Assembly (NCBI GenBank): GCA_049680185.1
Contig: JBAUHI010000043.1
Coordinates: forward strand, 8,648-72,647
DNA length: 64,000 nucleotides
From: CAMLHU01 sp049680185
GTDB taxonomy: Bacteria; Gemmatimonadota; Gemmatimonadetes; Gemmatimonadales; GWC2-71-9
Reading direction: 5' to 3'
Shown in pieces: positions 25,202 to 33,143 of this stretch (positions are counted from its first letter, which is position 1; each line of letters opens with the position of its first letter). A program made the position numbers and the translations under genes. The notes beneath the pieces were generated by a model. The model was not told the DNA's origin. It saw only the letters and a program-made list of their open reading frames with translations, and did not search any database.

Positions 25202-25250
25202 GCGCGCTCCACACCCCCAACTTCCACCACTGACCATAGATCGGGAAACC

Positions 25251-25649
25251 ATGACATCCGCATCGTTGCAGGGCGATTCACTGCAGGCCTCGCTCACCGT
25301 GAATGACCTCGAGGCGAGCGCCACCTGGTACGTCGACATGCTCGGATTCACCGTCGCCCGCCGGGTCGAGCGGGACGGGAAGCTCCGCAGCATCGCGCTC
25401 ACGGCGGGAACGGTGAAGATCCTCCTCAACCAGGACGACGGGGCCAAGGGTCGCGGCCGGTCGAAGGGTGAGGGGATGTCGTTCCAGATCACTTCCTCGC
25501 ACGATATCGACGCGATCGCAATGAACATCAAGCAACGAGGCGGCACCCTCGACACCGAATTGGGTGACACGCCCTGGGGTGCGCGGGTCTTCCGGGTGCG
25601 CGACCCCGACAACTTCCGCTGGACGATCTCCCGGCCGATCGCGACGTGA
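25251..25649 (+). CDS. VOC-family (glyoxalase/bleomycin-resistance-like) protein
   Basis: This 132-residue VOC protein has LQASLTVNDLEASATWYVDMLGFTVARRV, SIALTAGTVKILLNQDDGAKGRGRSKGEG, MSFQITSSHDIDAIAMNIKQRGG and ARVFRVRDPDNFRWTISRP. The C-terminal metal-ligand Glu of glyoxalases is replaced by Thr in the last strand (FRWTIS), suggesting a binding role more than catalysis. It follows MarC and precedes a short remnant of an SDR gene (25662-25700). It is the fifth VOC protein in the window. Confidence 0.87.
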   Translation: MTSASLQGDSLQASLTVNDLEASATWYVDMLGFTVARRVERDGKLRSIALTAGTVKILLNQDDGAKGRGRSKGEGMSFQITSSHDIDAIAMNIKQRGGTLDTELGDTPWGARVFRVRDPDNFRWTISRPIAT

Positions 25650-25661
25650 ACGGAGCCCGAA

Positions 25662-25700
25662 TGCCGCGACCCCGTTCCTTTGCCCTCGTCACCGGCACCA
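25662..25700 (+). pseudogene. Remnant of the 5' end of an SDR gene
   Basis: From ATG 25662 the frame reads MPRPRSFALVTGTK and then stops after seven more codons. It matches the first 13 codons of the intact SDR gene at 27137 (MAALRSFALVTGT). Bases 25673-25700 are identical to 27148-27175 (28 of 28), at a constant offset of 1,475. The fragment contains the start of the NAD-binding TGxxxGIG motif but nothing more. It marks a duplication or an insertion that moved two genes in front of the SDR. Confidence 0.65.
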
Positions 25701-25719
25701 AACCCAGAGAGAGAGGCAT

Positions 25720-26691
25720 ATGACCTCCCGCGGCAAGCGACTCCTCACGATGGTGGTCGCCCTGACGCTCCTGATCGGCGTCCTCGTCGCGCTCAACTAC
25801 CGCTCCCTCGCGATCTGGTCGGCTCCGGCCAAGCGGAAGATCGCGACCCGCACTCCTGCCGCGATGGCCGCCGATTCGGTCTTCTGGCAGACCTTTCACG
25901 GCGCCGACTACGACCAGATCCCCCACGCGGTCGAGATGCTTGCCCGGGCCTATGCCGCGACTCCCAACGATCCGGTCACCGCGGGGCACCTCGGGTGGAT
26001 GCACTTGTGGCGCATCGCCGAGCATGTCCGGAACGACACCGCCTCCGCGGCCATCATCGAAGAGATGCTTCTCGCCCGCCGGTACTTCGAGGAATCGGTG
26101 CGGCTCGATCCCTCCGATCCCCGCACCCTCGGTTTCCTGGCCAGCGTCCGGATGGGAGAGGGAAGCATCCAGCACGACGAGCGCCTGACCCGCCGCGGGT
26201 ACTTCACGATGCTCGATGCCATCAAAGCGTGGCCCGCCTTCAACCTCTTCACCGGCGGATACGTCCTGAGCGGCGCTCCCGCCAACTCAGCGCAGTTCCA
26301 GGAGGGACTGGAGTGGCAGTGGCGCGACCTGGATGTCTGCGCCGGCCGGAAGATCGACCGGACCAACCCCGATTTCACCAGCCTCCTCTCCCAGGTCCAC
26401 GACGTCCGTGCCTGCCTCGACACTTGGATCGCGCCTCACAACGCCGAAGGGTTCTTCCTCAACATGGGCGATATGTTGGTGAAGGCGGGAGACTGGCGCA
26501 CCGCCCGCACCATCTACGCCAATGCTCGGCTCCTCCCCGGCTACCGCACCTGGGCCTTTGCCCCGGTGCTGGAGCGGCGGATCCAGGACGCAGAGGCCAA
26601 CGTGGCCCGCTTCAGCGGCACCGACCCCGACCCGAAGACGGGGATGATGGACGGCTCCAGTTTCTCCTGCATGGCGTGTCACCAGCAATGA
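25720..26691 (+). CDS. Membrane-anchored TPR-like protein ending in a CxxCH haem motif
   Basis: This 323-residue protein starts at ATG 25720. A single N-terminal helix (LLTMVVALTLLIGVLVALNY) anchors it with the bulk outside the cytoplasm. The middle is all-helical with TPR-like repeats (VEMLARAYAATPNDPVTAGHLG, ARRYFEESVRLDPSDPRTLGFLA, GDWRTARTIYANARLLPGY). The last residues are SFSCMACHQQ, so Cys317, Cys320 and His321 form a c-type haem-binding CxxCH almost at the terminus. Covalent haem is expected if the cytochrome c maturation system acts on it. A four-helix membrane protein follows 16 bases later. Function unknown. Confidence 0.65.
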   Translation: MTSRGKRLLTMVVALTLLIGVLVALNYRSLAIWSAPAKRKIATRTPAAMAADSVFWQTFHGADYDQIPHAVEMLARAYAATPNDPVTAGHLGWMHLWRIAEHVRNDTASAAIIEEMLLARRYFEESVRLDPSDPRTLGFLASVRMGEGSIQHDERLTRRGYFTMLDAIKAWPAFNLFTGGYVLSGAPANSAQFQEGLEWQWRDLDVCAGRKIDRTNPDFTSLLSQVHDVRACLDTWIAPHNAEGFFLNMGDMLVKAGDWRTARTIYANARLLPGYRTWAFAPVLERRIQDAEANVARFSGTDPDPKTGMMDGSSFSCMACHQQ

Positions 26692-26707
26692 CCGATCGGA
26701 GGGAGTG

Positions 26708-27136
26708 ATGTCCCGGGAATCACGGATGACCGCGGGGATCCTGCTGGTGGTCCTCCCCACAGTGATGTACGGTGGCCTGTCGCTGCTCATGCTCCTGGTT
26801 GGACGGACCCCCGGATATGTGGACAACCCTCTCCGCCACGATCTCTGGCGGGCGGGACACGCCCACGCCGGGGTGTACCTCGTGCTCTCGCTGGTGATGC
26901 TCCGCTATGTCGATGAGGCGTCGCTATCTCCATTCTGGAGGTGGATCGCACGGACCGGCGCTCCGATCGCGGCGATCCTGATCCCCGCCGGCTTCTTCCT
27001 CTCGGTGGCATCACCCGGGGCGACGGCACCCAACGTCCTGATGGACCTCGCTTATGTCGGCGCCCTCTTCCTTGCCGCCGCAGTCCTGGCCCTCGGGGTG
27101 GGGTTGATCCGAAGCGCCCGACAGCAGGCGGCCTGA
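26708..27136 (+). CDS. Four-helix membrane protein
   Basis: This 142-residue membrane protein starts at ATG 26708, with GGAGGGA just upstream. The helices are AGILLVVLPTVMYGGLSLLMLLVG, AGVYLVLSLVMLRYV, APIAAILIPAGFFLSV and LMDLAYVGALFLAAAVLALGVGL. The loop LRHDLWRAGHAHAGVY has three His at a helix border, which could be haem or metal ligands. With the CxxCH protein upstream it may form a small membrane redox unit, but that is speculation. It ends directly against the SDR start (TGA then ATG 27137). Confidence 0.55.
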   Translation: MSRESRMTAGILLVVLPTVMYGGLSLLMLLVGRTPGYVDNPLRHDLWRAGHAHAGVYLVLSLVMLRYVDEASLSPFWRWIARTGAPIAAILIPAGFFLSVASPGATAPNVLMDLAYVGALFLAAAVLALGVGLIRSARQQAA

Positions 27137-27916
27137 ATGGCGGCACTCCGTTCCTTTGCCCTCGTCACCGGCACCAGCTCCGGTATCGGCGCGTCGCTCG
27201 CCCGGGACCTCCTGGGTCGCGGTTGGTCGGTGGCGGGGATCTCCCGCCGGGCGGCGGCCATCGAAGCACCGGGGTATATCCACCTGCGACTCGACCTCGC
27301 AGACCTCGCGGCCACCACCGCCGCGCTGGAGACGACCATTCGGCCGATCCTGGCCGACCCCGACGTCCGTCGCATCGGCCTCGTCAACAACGCCGCCCTC
27401 GTGGGCCTCCTCGGGCCCGTCGACCAGATCGACCCGGTCGAGCTCCTCAACGTGTATGCCGTCAACACCACGGTGCCGATCCTCCTGATGGGGTGGTTCC
27501 TCCGGCACCTGCGGCCGGACGTCCCGCTCCGCATCGTGAACGTGTCGACCGGTGCCGCGGTAACGCCACTCCCAGGCCTCGGCGCCTACGGCAGCAGCAA
27601 GGCAGCACTTCGCTTGGCGGGGATGATCCTCGCGGCCGAGCTCGATGGTCGGAGCGCCGGCACTGCGGGGCCGGACGTCTCGATCCTCTCCTACGAACCG
27701 GGGCTGGTGGACACGCCGATGCAAGCCACCATCCGCAGCAGCTCGGCGGAGATCATGCCGATGATCCAGGTCTTCCAGGACTGGGCCGCCACCGGCGCGC
27801 TGGCGCCGCCGAGCGCCCCCGCCGCCCGGATCGCGGACTACCTGGAGGAAGACGGACATCCGCGCTGGTCCGAACTCCGCTTTGACCCTGCTGCGGGCGA
27901 CAAGACCGCCGGGTGA
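27137..27916 (+). CDS. Short-chain dehydrogenase/reductase (classical SDR)
   Basis: This 259-residue NAD(P)-dependent oxidoreductase has TGTSSGIG at residues 11-18, NNA at 84-86, and the catalytic set Ser137 (IVNVSTGA), Tyr151 and Lys155 (AYGSSK). Basic residues after the second strand (SRRAA) favour NADP(H). It begins at the base after the previous stop and is probably translated from a shared message. The 5' end is duplicated in the remnant at 25662. The substrate is unknown; sepiapterin-reductase-like or general carbonyl reductase are candidates. Confidence 0.9.
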   Translation: MAALRSFALVTGTSSGIGASLARDLLGRGWSVAGISRRAAAIEAPGYIHLRLDLADLAATTAALETTIRPILADPDVRRIGLVNNAALVGLLGPVDQIDPVELLNVYAVNTTVPILLMGWFLRHLRPDVPLRIVNVSTGAAVTPLPGLGAYGSSKAALRLAGMILAAELDGRSAGTAGPDVSILSYEPGLVDTPMQATIRSSSAEIMPMIQVFQDWAATGALAPPSAPAARIADYLEEDGHPRWSELRFDPAAGDKTAG

Positions 27917-27970
27917 CGCCCGGCGGTGCCGACCGATATATTCCCTCTGTCCATTCTCTGAGAGATCCCG

Positions 27971-29404
27971 ATGCGCCAGATGTTCCGGTCCCTTCGCCAC
28001 TCGATGGCGCTTGCGCTCATCCTCGCGCCGATCACGCTGGCGGCCCAGGGGGTCAACACCCTGCCCCCGGACGTGTTCGCCAAGGTGCAGACCGCGGTGA
28101 ACGACGTGATGCAGAAGTCCCAGGTGCCGAGTGCGTCGGTCGGGATCGTGTTGAACGGCAAGATCGTGTATACCGGTGCCTTCGGGATGGCGCGGCTGTC
28201 GCCGCCGATGCCCGCCTCGCCCGAGATGCACTATGCCATCGGCTCGATCAGCAAGCAGTTCACCGCCGCCTGCGTGATGCTGCTGGTGCAGGAGGGCAAG
28301 CTCTCGCTCGATGATCCGGTCTCGAAGTTCTTCCCCGAGCTGACGCGCGCCAACGAGGTCACACTCCGGAACCTGCTGTCGCACACCTCCGGCTACGAGG
28401 ACTACGCGCCGCAGGACTACACCATCCCGGTGTGGACCAAGCCGACGACCGCCCAGGCGGTCATCCACGAGTGGGCCACCAAGCCGCTCGACTTCGATCC
28501 CGGCACCCAGTACCAGTACAGCAACACCAACTTCAACATCGTGGGGCTCATCGTCGAGAAGGCGAGCGGGCAGCCGTTCTGGCACTTCCTCTCCACCCGC
28601 ATCCTCAAGCCCCTGCACCTGGACCGCACCATCGACCTCGACACCCAGCACTCGCAGCTGGAGCCGACGGGGTATGCCCGGAACGCGCTGGGGCCGCTGC
28701 GCCCTGCCACGACCGAGGCCCCCGGTTGGTACTTCGCCGACGGCGAGATGGCGATGCCGGTGGGTGATCTGCTGACCTGGGACATCTCGATGATGGACCA
28801 GTCGCTCCTCGCGCCGGCCTCGTACGCCGCGATGGAGACGCCGATGAAGCTCAAGAACGGCCAGGAGATCGGCTACGGGCTCGGCGTCTCCCTCGGCTAT
28901 CGCGACGGCCACCGCGTGGTGGCGCACAGCGGCGAGGTGGGCGGGTTCGTGGCGCAGAACATCGTCTTCCCCGAGGACAAGATCGCCATCGCAGTGCTGA
29001 CCAACCAGGAGGCCAGCTCAGCCGCCGGTGCCATTGGGCGTGCCATCTCGGACGTCCTGCTGCCGACGCCGCCCAACGCGACCGGGGATCCGGCGGCCGT
29101 TGCTGCGGCCGAGACCCAGATCAGGGCAATGTTGGCAGGGTTGCAACAGGGGAAGATCGACCGCGCGCTCTTCACGGCCAATGCGAATTTCTACTTCGAC
29201 CAGACGGCACTGGGAGATTTCCAGTCGAGCCTGGGACCGTTGGGCACCATCACCTCGCTCCACCAGACCGGCAGCTCGCTGCGTGGGGGGATGACGTACC
29301 GCGGGTTCGAGGCCGCGTTCTCCAACGGGAGCAAGGTGCGGATCAGCACCTACACGATGCCCGACGGCAAGGTCGAGCAGTTCCTGGTCGACGCGGCGAG
29401 CTGA
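27971..29404 (+). CDS. Exported serine hydrolase, beta-lactamase/D-Ala peptidase family
   Basis: This 477-residue protein has a signal peptide (MALALILAPITLAA/QGV). The class C beta-lactamase-like domain (residues about 30-360) carries the SxxK motif Ser92-Ile-Ser-Lys95, the YxN motif Tyr183-Ser-Asn185 and a KTG-box equivalent HSG (near 318, AHSGEVGG). A C-terminal lipocalin-like or DUF3471-type domain follows (QIRAMLAGLQQGKID to the end). Such proteins act as peptidases or esterases more often than as beta-lactamases. The gene is monocistronic, with a TATATTCC box at about 27940 as a possible -10. Confidence 0.87.
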   Translation: MRQMFRSLRHSMALALILAPITLAAQGVNTLPPDVFAKVQTAVNDVMQKSQVPSASVGIVLNGKIVYTGAFGMARLSPPMPASPEMHYAIGSISKQFTAACVMLLVQEGKLSLDDPVSKFFPELTRANEVTLRNLLSHTSGYEDYAPQDYTIPVWTKPTTAQAVIHEWATKPLDFDPGTQYQYSNTNFNIVGLIVEKASGQPFWHFLSTRILKPLHLDRTIDLDTQHSQLEPTGYARNALGPLRPATTEAPGWYFADGEMAMPVGDLLTWDISMMDQSLLAPASYAAMETPMKLKNGQEIGYGLGVSLGYRDGHRVVAHSGEVGGFVAQNIVFPEDKIAIAVLTNQEASSAAGAIGRAISDVLLPTPPNATGDPAAVAAAETQIRAMLAGLQQGKIDRALFTANANFYFDQTALGDFQSSLGPLGTITSLHQTGSSLRGGMTYRGFEAAFSNGSKVRISTYTMPDGKVEQFLVDAAS

Positions 29405-29571
29405 TCGGACCAGGCGGGATGACTGACTGACATTCCCAGATGGCGCTCGGTCAGGTCGACGGGCGCCTTGCTGTCACTTTTCTTCGTGTTCTCCGTCTTG
29501 GTGAGCTGTCCACATCCGCGGTGGCCCTGCCGCCGTCCCTCAGAGACCTGACACCTCAAGAGGAAAGCGCC

Positions 29572-31458
29572 ATGATGCGCCGCACCGCACCCGCTCTTTT
29601 GCTCGCCCTGCTCGCGACCGCTCCCCCCCCCGCGGTCTCCGCTCAATCACTCTACATGCCCCGATCCATCAAGAAGGTCTATGCCTCCGGGACCCGGACG
29701 CTGGCGGGGATGCCGGGGCCGAACTTTTGGCAGGACCACGGGCAGTACAAGATCTCCATCACCGCCACGCCGCCCGACCCGAAGATCTCCGGCACCGAGG
29801 AGATCACCTACACCAACAACAGCCCCGACACCCTCCACACCCTGGTGATCAAGCTCTTCCCCAACTCGCACCGTCCCGGCGCACCGCGCGATGGCGGGGC
29901 GGGACCGGACCAGCTCACCTCGGGGATGCACATCACCTCCTTTGCCGTCAACGGCACTGCCCAGACGTGGAACGACTCGCCTCGCTACTTCACCTCGCAG
30001 CCGGTGCGTCTCCCCACGGCACTGGCCCCGCACCAGTCGATCCACCTCGCATTCGAGTGGTGGTACGACCTTCCGGCGCGGGCGAGCCGCCAGGGCGTGA
30101 TCGACTCGACCACGTTCTACGTGGCGTACTTCTATCCCCGCGTGGCCGTGTACGATGACTACAACGGCTGGGACGTGATGGATCATTCGGGCCACGAGTT
30201 CTACAGCGACTTCAACGACTACGACGTGACCGTCAAGGTCCCGACCAACTTCGTCGTCTGGGGCACCGGGACCCTTACCAACGCCGCCGACCTGCTGCAG
30301 CCCGCGGCGCTGGCGCGCTTTCAGGCCTCCTTCACCAGCGATACCACCATCCACGTCGGCACCGGTGTGCAGATCCGCGCCGGCCTGATCACCGCACGCG
30401 ACTCCATGAACGCCTGGCACTTCACCGCCACCGACATCCCGGACATGGCCTACGGCCTGAGCGACCACTACGACTGGGACGCCGCGAGCGTGATGGTGGA
30501 TGACAGCACGCACCGCCGGGCCAGCGCCCAGGCGGCGTACAACGACACCGCGTCCGACTTCCACCATATGGTGAAATTCGTCTCCCACTCCCTCGACTTC
30601 CTCTCGCACCAGTGGCCAGGCGTCCCCTACCCCTACGAGAAGATGACGGGCTTCCAGGGAGGCGCGGGGATGGAATATCCGATGATGGCCAACGACGAGT
30701 CGTACCCGAGCGACGCGTTCGCGCAATTCGTGGTCGCGCACGAGATCGCCCACACCTACATGCCGTTCTACATGGGGATCAACGAGACCCGCTACGCCTT
30801 CATGGACGAGGGGTGGGCCACCACCTTCGAATACCTGATCAACCAGCTGGACATGGGCAAGGACACGGCCGCCACGCTCTTCAAGCAGTTCCGCGTGTCC
30901 CGCTGGGCCCACGATCCGGCGCCGAGCGAGGACCTTCCGATCCTCACGCCGGCCGATGAGCTGACCGGCGGTGCCTACGGGATCAACGCCTACGGGAAGC
31001 CCGCGCTCGGTTATCTCGCGGTCAAGGACATGCTGGGTGATGCGGCCTTCCGGAAGTCCCTCCACGCCTACATGTCGCGGTGGCACGGGAAGCATCCGAC
31101 GCCGTGGGACTTCTTCTACATCTTCGACAACACCGCCGGTCGCCCGCTCGACTGGTTCTGGACCAACTGGTTCTTCGGCAACGCCTACATCGACCTCGCG
31201 ATCAAGGGCGTGACGAAGTCCCGCGGGGGGTACGCGGTGACCGTGGACAACATCGGCGGGATGGACGCCCCCTTCGACCTGGTGGTGACGCTGGCCAATG
31301 GCACCACCCAGCGCCAGCACCAGACCGCGGCGGTGTGGGAACACAATGGCCATCGCGCCGTCATTTCGGTGCGGGCCTCCCACGCGGTGCAGGCGGTGAC
31401 CATCGATGGCGGCATCTGGGTCGATGCCGACACGACCAACAACAGCTGGAAGCGGTAG
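29572..31458 (+). CDS. Exported M1-family metallopeptidase
   Basis: This 628-residue protein starts at ATG 29572, with AAGAGGAAAG upstream. Signal peptide LLLALLATAPPPAVSA/QSL. The N-terminal beta domain (TPPDPKISGTEEITYTNNSPDTLHTLVIK) leads to a thermolysin-like catalytic domain with zinc ligands His390, His394 and Glu413 in HEIAHTYMPFYMG and YAFMDEGW. The usual GAMEN exopeptidase motif is GMEYPM here, so N-terminal substrate recognition may differ. A role in periplasmic peptide degradation is likely. A strong hairpin terminator lies 29 bases after the stop. Confidence 0.9.
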   Translation: MMRRTAPALLLALLATAPPPAVSAQSLYMPRSIKKVYASGTRTLAGMPGPNFWQDHGQYKISITATPPDPKISGTEEITYTNNSPDTLHTLVIKLFPNSHRPGAPRDGGAGPDQLTSGMHITSFAVNGTAQTWNDSPRYFTSQPVRLPTALAPHQSIHLAFEWWYDLPARASRQGVIDSTTFYVAYFYPRVAVYDDYNGWDVMDHSGHEFYSDFNDYDVTVKVPTNFVVWGTGTLTNAADLLQPAALARFQASFTSDTTIHVGTGVQIRAGLITARDSMNAWHFTATDIPDMAYGLSDHYDWDAASVMVDDSTHRRASAQAAYNDTASDFHHMVKFVSHSLDFLSHQWPGVPYPYEKMTGFQGGAGMEYPMMANDESYPSDAFAQFVVAHEIAHTYMPFYMGINETRYAFMDEGWATTFEYLINQLDMGKDTAATLFKQFRVSRWAHDPAPSEDLPILTPADELTGGAYGINAYGKPALGYLAVKDMLGDAAFRKSLHAYMSRWHGKHPTPWDFFYIFDNTAGRPLDWFWTNWFFGNAYIDLAIKGVTKSRGGYAVTVDNIGGMDAPFDLVVTLANGTTQRQHQTAAVWEHNGHRAVISVRASHAVQAVTIDGGIWVDADTTNNSWKR

Positions 31459-31486
31459 TTCGGCGCGCCGGCTTTGGCCGGCCTAC

Positions 31487-31520
31487 CCGCCCCGTCCTGC
31501 TCTGGCGCAGGACGGGGCGG
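31487..31520 (+). terminator. Perfect 13-bp hairpin between the peptidase and CBS genes
   Basis: CCGCCCCGTCCTG (31487-31499) and CAGGACGGGGCGG (31508-31520) are exact inverted repeats around an 8-base loop. It is the most stable hairpin I found after a gene. TATGCT follows at about 31526 and could be the -10 of the CBS gene. Confidence 0.7.
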
Positions 31521-31558
31521 CGCCGTATGCTAGGGCGTCCCTCCCCGAGGAGCACGCC

Positions 31559-31993
31559 GTGGCGACCCTCCAAGACCTGCTGGCACACAAAGGGCACTCG
31601 ATCGTTTCCGTCCGGCCCAGCGACACGGTCCAGCGCGTCGCGAGCGTGATGAACGACCGCAACATCGGCGGCGTGGTGGTGCAGGACGGCGAAACGCTCT
31701 CCGGCATCTTCACCGAGCGCGACGTGCTGCGGCGCGTCGTGGCCCGCGGACTGGACCCCGCGACGACGACGGTGAGCACCGTGATGACCACGCCGGTGCT
31801 CACCTGCCGCCCCGAGATGACCGTCGAGGATTGCGCCGGCCTGATGACCACCAAACGGATCCGCCACCTCCCGGTCTCGGATGGCGCAGCACTGCTCGGC
31901 ATCGTGACCATCGGCGACCTGATGGCACATACCGTCGGCGAACAACAGGCCACCATCCAGCACATGAACAACTACCTCTTCGACCTGCGCTGA
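31559..31993 (+). CDS. Twin CBS-domain protein
   Basis: This 144-residue protein starts at GTG 31559, with CGAGGAGC upstream. It is made of two CBS motifs only: DTVQRVASVMNDRNIGGVVVQDGETLSGIFTERDVL and MTVEDCAGLMTTKRIRHLPVSDGAALLGIVTIGDLM. Such stand-alone pairs bind adenine nucleotides (AMP, ATP, SAM) and regulate other proteins. The ITxxD-type ribose-phosphate binding segments FTERD and VTIGD are present. The partner is not evident; small membrane and dimeric alpha-beta genes follow. Confidence 0.9.
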   Translation: MATLQDLLAHKGHSIVSVRPSDTVQRVASVMNDRNIGGVVVQDGETLSGIFTERDVLRRVVARGLDPATTTVSTVMTTPVLTCRPEMTVEDCAGLMTTKRIRHLPVSDGAALLGIVTIGDLMAHTVGEQQATIQHMNNYLFDLR

Positions 31994-32034
31994 GCGGATC
32001 GGCAGCGACGACATCGTCCCGACCAGGAGGGCAG

Positions 32035-32418
32035 ATGCTCCGAAGTGTGCTGGCGGTGCTGGCCGGCTACGCCGCGATGGCCGCGATCGTCGTCATCGCT
32101 ACCATCCTCGCCGTCCGTTTCATCCTTCGGGTCCCGGCGTCCGCATTGCGGTCGATGCCCTCGACCCCACCGTCCCGTCCTTACCTCACGACCAACATCG
32201 CGGCGAGCGGGTTGGCCGCGCTGATCGGTGGCCGGATCACCGGGGCGATCGCCGACCATGCCCCGGTAGCCCACGGGCTCGCGCTCGCGGCACTGATGGT
32301 GGGATTCGGACTCCTCTCCGCCCGACAGTCCCGCGCGGCACAACCGCGTTGGTACAAGACGCTGCTCGTCACGGCGATGCCCGCGCTGGCGGTCGCGGGC
32401 GCAGCGCTTGCGACCTGA
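32035..32418 (+). CDS. Small membrane protein
   Basis: This 127-residue protein starts at ATG 32035, with AGGAGGGC upstream. About four hydrophobic spans (LAVLAGYAAMAAIVVIATILAV, IAASGLAALIGGRITGAIA, LALAALMVGFGLLSA, LLVTAMPALAVAGAAL). A Pro-rich loop (MPSTPPSRPY) lies between helices one and two. The second helix has a glycine pattern GLAALIGGRITGAIA typical of tight helix packing. No family is recognised. It has the same direction and spacing as the CBS gene before it. Confidence 0.6.
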   Translation: MLRSVLAVLAGYAAMAAIVVIATILAVRFILRVPASALRSMPSTPPSRPYLTTNIAASGLAALIGGRITGAIADHAPVAHGLALAALMVGFGLLSARQSRAAQPRWYKTLLVTAMPALAVAGAALAT

Positions 32419-32443
32419 CACACCCTTCCACAGAGGAGCCCAG

Positions 32444-32755
32444 ATGCTGCTCATCCGCGAAATCTTCCACTGCCGGCCCGGCAAGGTCCGCTCCCTGGTC
32501 GAGAAGTTCCAGGCGATGTCAAAGCTCGGCCAGAAGTCGGGAATGCCGCCGATGCGGATCCTCACCGACATGGCCGGTGCGCGCTACTGGACCCTCGTCG
32601 CCGAGATGGAAGTCCCGAGCCTGGGGGAATTCGAGAAGATGATGTCAGGCGCAGGCCAGAGCGCCGAGGAGGGGAAGGAGATGGAAAAGATCATGAAGGA
32701 CTATCACGACCTGGTCGAGTCAGGGCACCGCGAGGTATTCAAGATCGAGGGTTGA
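32444..32755 (+). CDS. Small dimeric alpha/beta-barrel-like protein
   Basis: This 103-residue cytoplasmic protein starts at ATG 32444, with GAGGAG upstream. MLLIREIFHCRPGKVRSLVEKFQAM, RYWTLVAEMEVPSLGEFEKMM and HREVFKIEG give the beta-alpha-beta-beta-alpha-beta order of the NIPSNAP/antibiotic-monooxygenase-like (ABM) fold. Such proteins form dimers and bind or oxidise small molecules. No active-site residue can be named with confidence. Confidence 0.65.
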   Translation: MLLIREIFHCRPGKVRSLVEKFQAMSKLGQKSGMPPMRILTDMAGARYWTLVAEMEVPSLGEFEKMMSGAGQSAEEGKEMEKIMKDYHDLVESGHREVFKIEG

Positions 32756-32832
32756 GCTCGCGAGGCGGGCACCGCGACAGACCTCGAATCCCGACAGCAG
32801 GGCGTCCCACTCACCCCGACCCCGGAGACCCG

Positions 32833-33087
32833 ATGTCCGTAAGTAACGCATTCAACCGAACGGGATTCTCGCGCTTCATCAACGGCAGGACCGGACGGTC
32901 CTTTCGATTGGTGGCAGGTACAGGATTCCTGGTGGTGGGCTACATCTACCGCTCCCACCCCCTCGGCATCGCGTCGATGGTGTGGAGCTTCTTCCCGCTC
33001 AGTTCAAGTGTGATGGATTGGTGCTGGATCAGCGCGGCGCTGGGCGGCCCGCTCAAGGGGTGCGATGTCCGGGCCCTGCAGGGGTAG
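32833..33087 (+). CDS. DUF2892-like small membrane protein
   Basis: This 84-residue protein starts at ATG 32833 (MSVSNAFNRTGFSRFINGRTGRSFRLVAG). Two hydrophobic spans, FRLVAGTGFLVVGYIY and GIASMVWSFFPLSSSVMDWC, enclose a polar turn. The second half carries SVMDWCWISAALGGPLKGCD with two Cys, much like the DUF2892/YgaP-type inner-membrane domain, which has a similar Cys-bearing end. It converges on the multicopper oxidase operon; a hairpin at 33093-33127 lies between them. Confidence 0.6.
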   Translation: MSVSNAFNRTGFSRFINGRTGRSFRLVAGTGFLVVGYIYRSHPLGIASMVWSFFPLSSSVMDWCWISAALGGPLKGCDVRALQG

Positions 33088-33092
33088 GGTCG

Positions 33093-33127
33093 TCGCGGGT
33101 CACGGGTCACACGATCGATGCCCGCGA
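33093..33127. terminator. Hairpin between convergent genes
   Basis: TCGCGGG (33093-33099) and CCCGCGA (33121-33127) are exact inverted repeats in the 56-base gap between two convergent genes, so it could serve both. No T-run on either side. Confidence 0.35.
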
Positions 33128-33143
33128 TGCAAGACCTGCGACG

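Noticed and set aside
27971..29404. True beta-lactamase resistance gene
   Set aside because: The KTG box is replaced by HSG and there is an added C-terminal domain, which fits the broader serine-hydrolase/peptidase group.
27011..31383. Very long minus-strand open frames (for example 27011-28927 and 29647-31383)
   Set aside because: They are antisense to clear SDR, serine-hydrolase and M1-peptidase genes, are Arg/Gly/His-rich and have no domain pattern; such shadows are expected at this G+C content.
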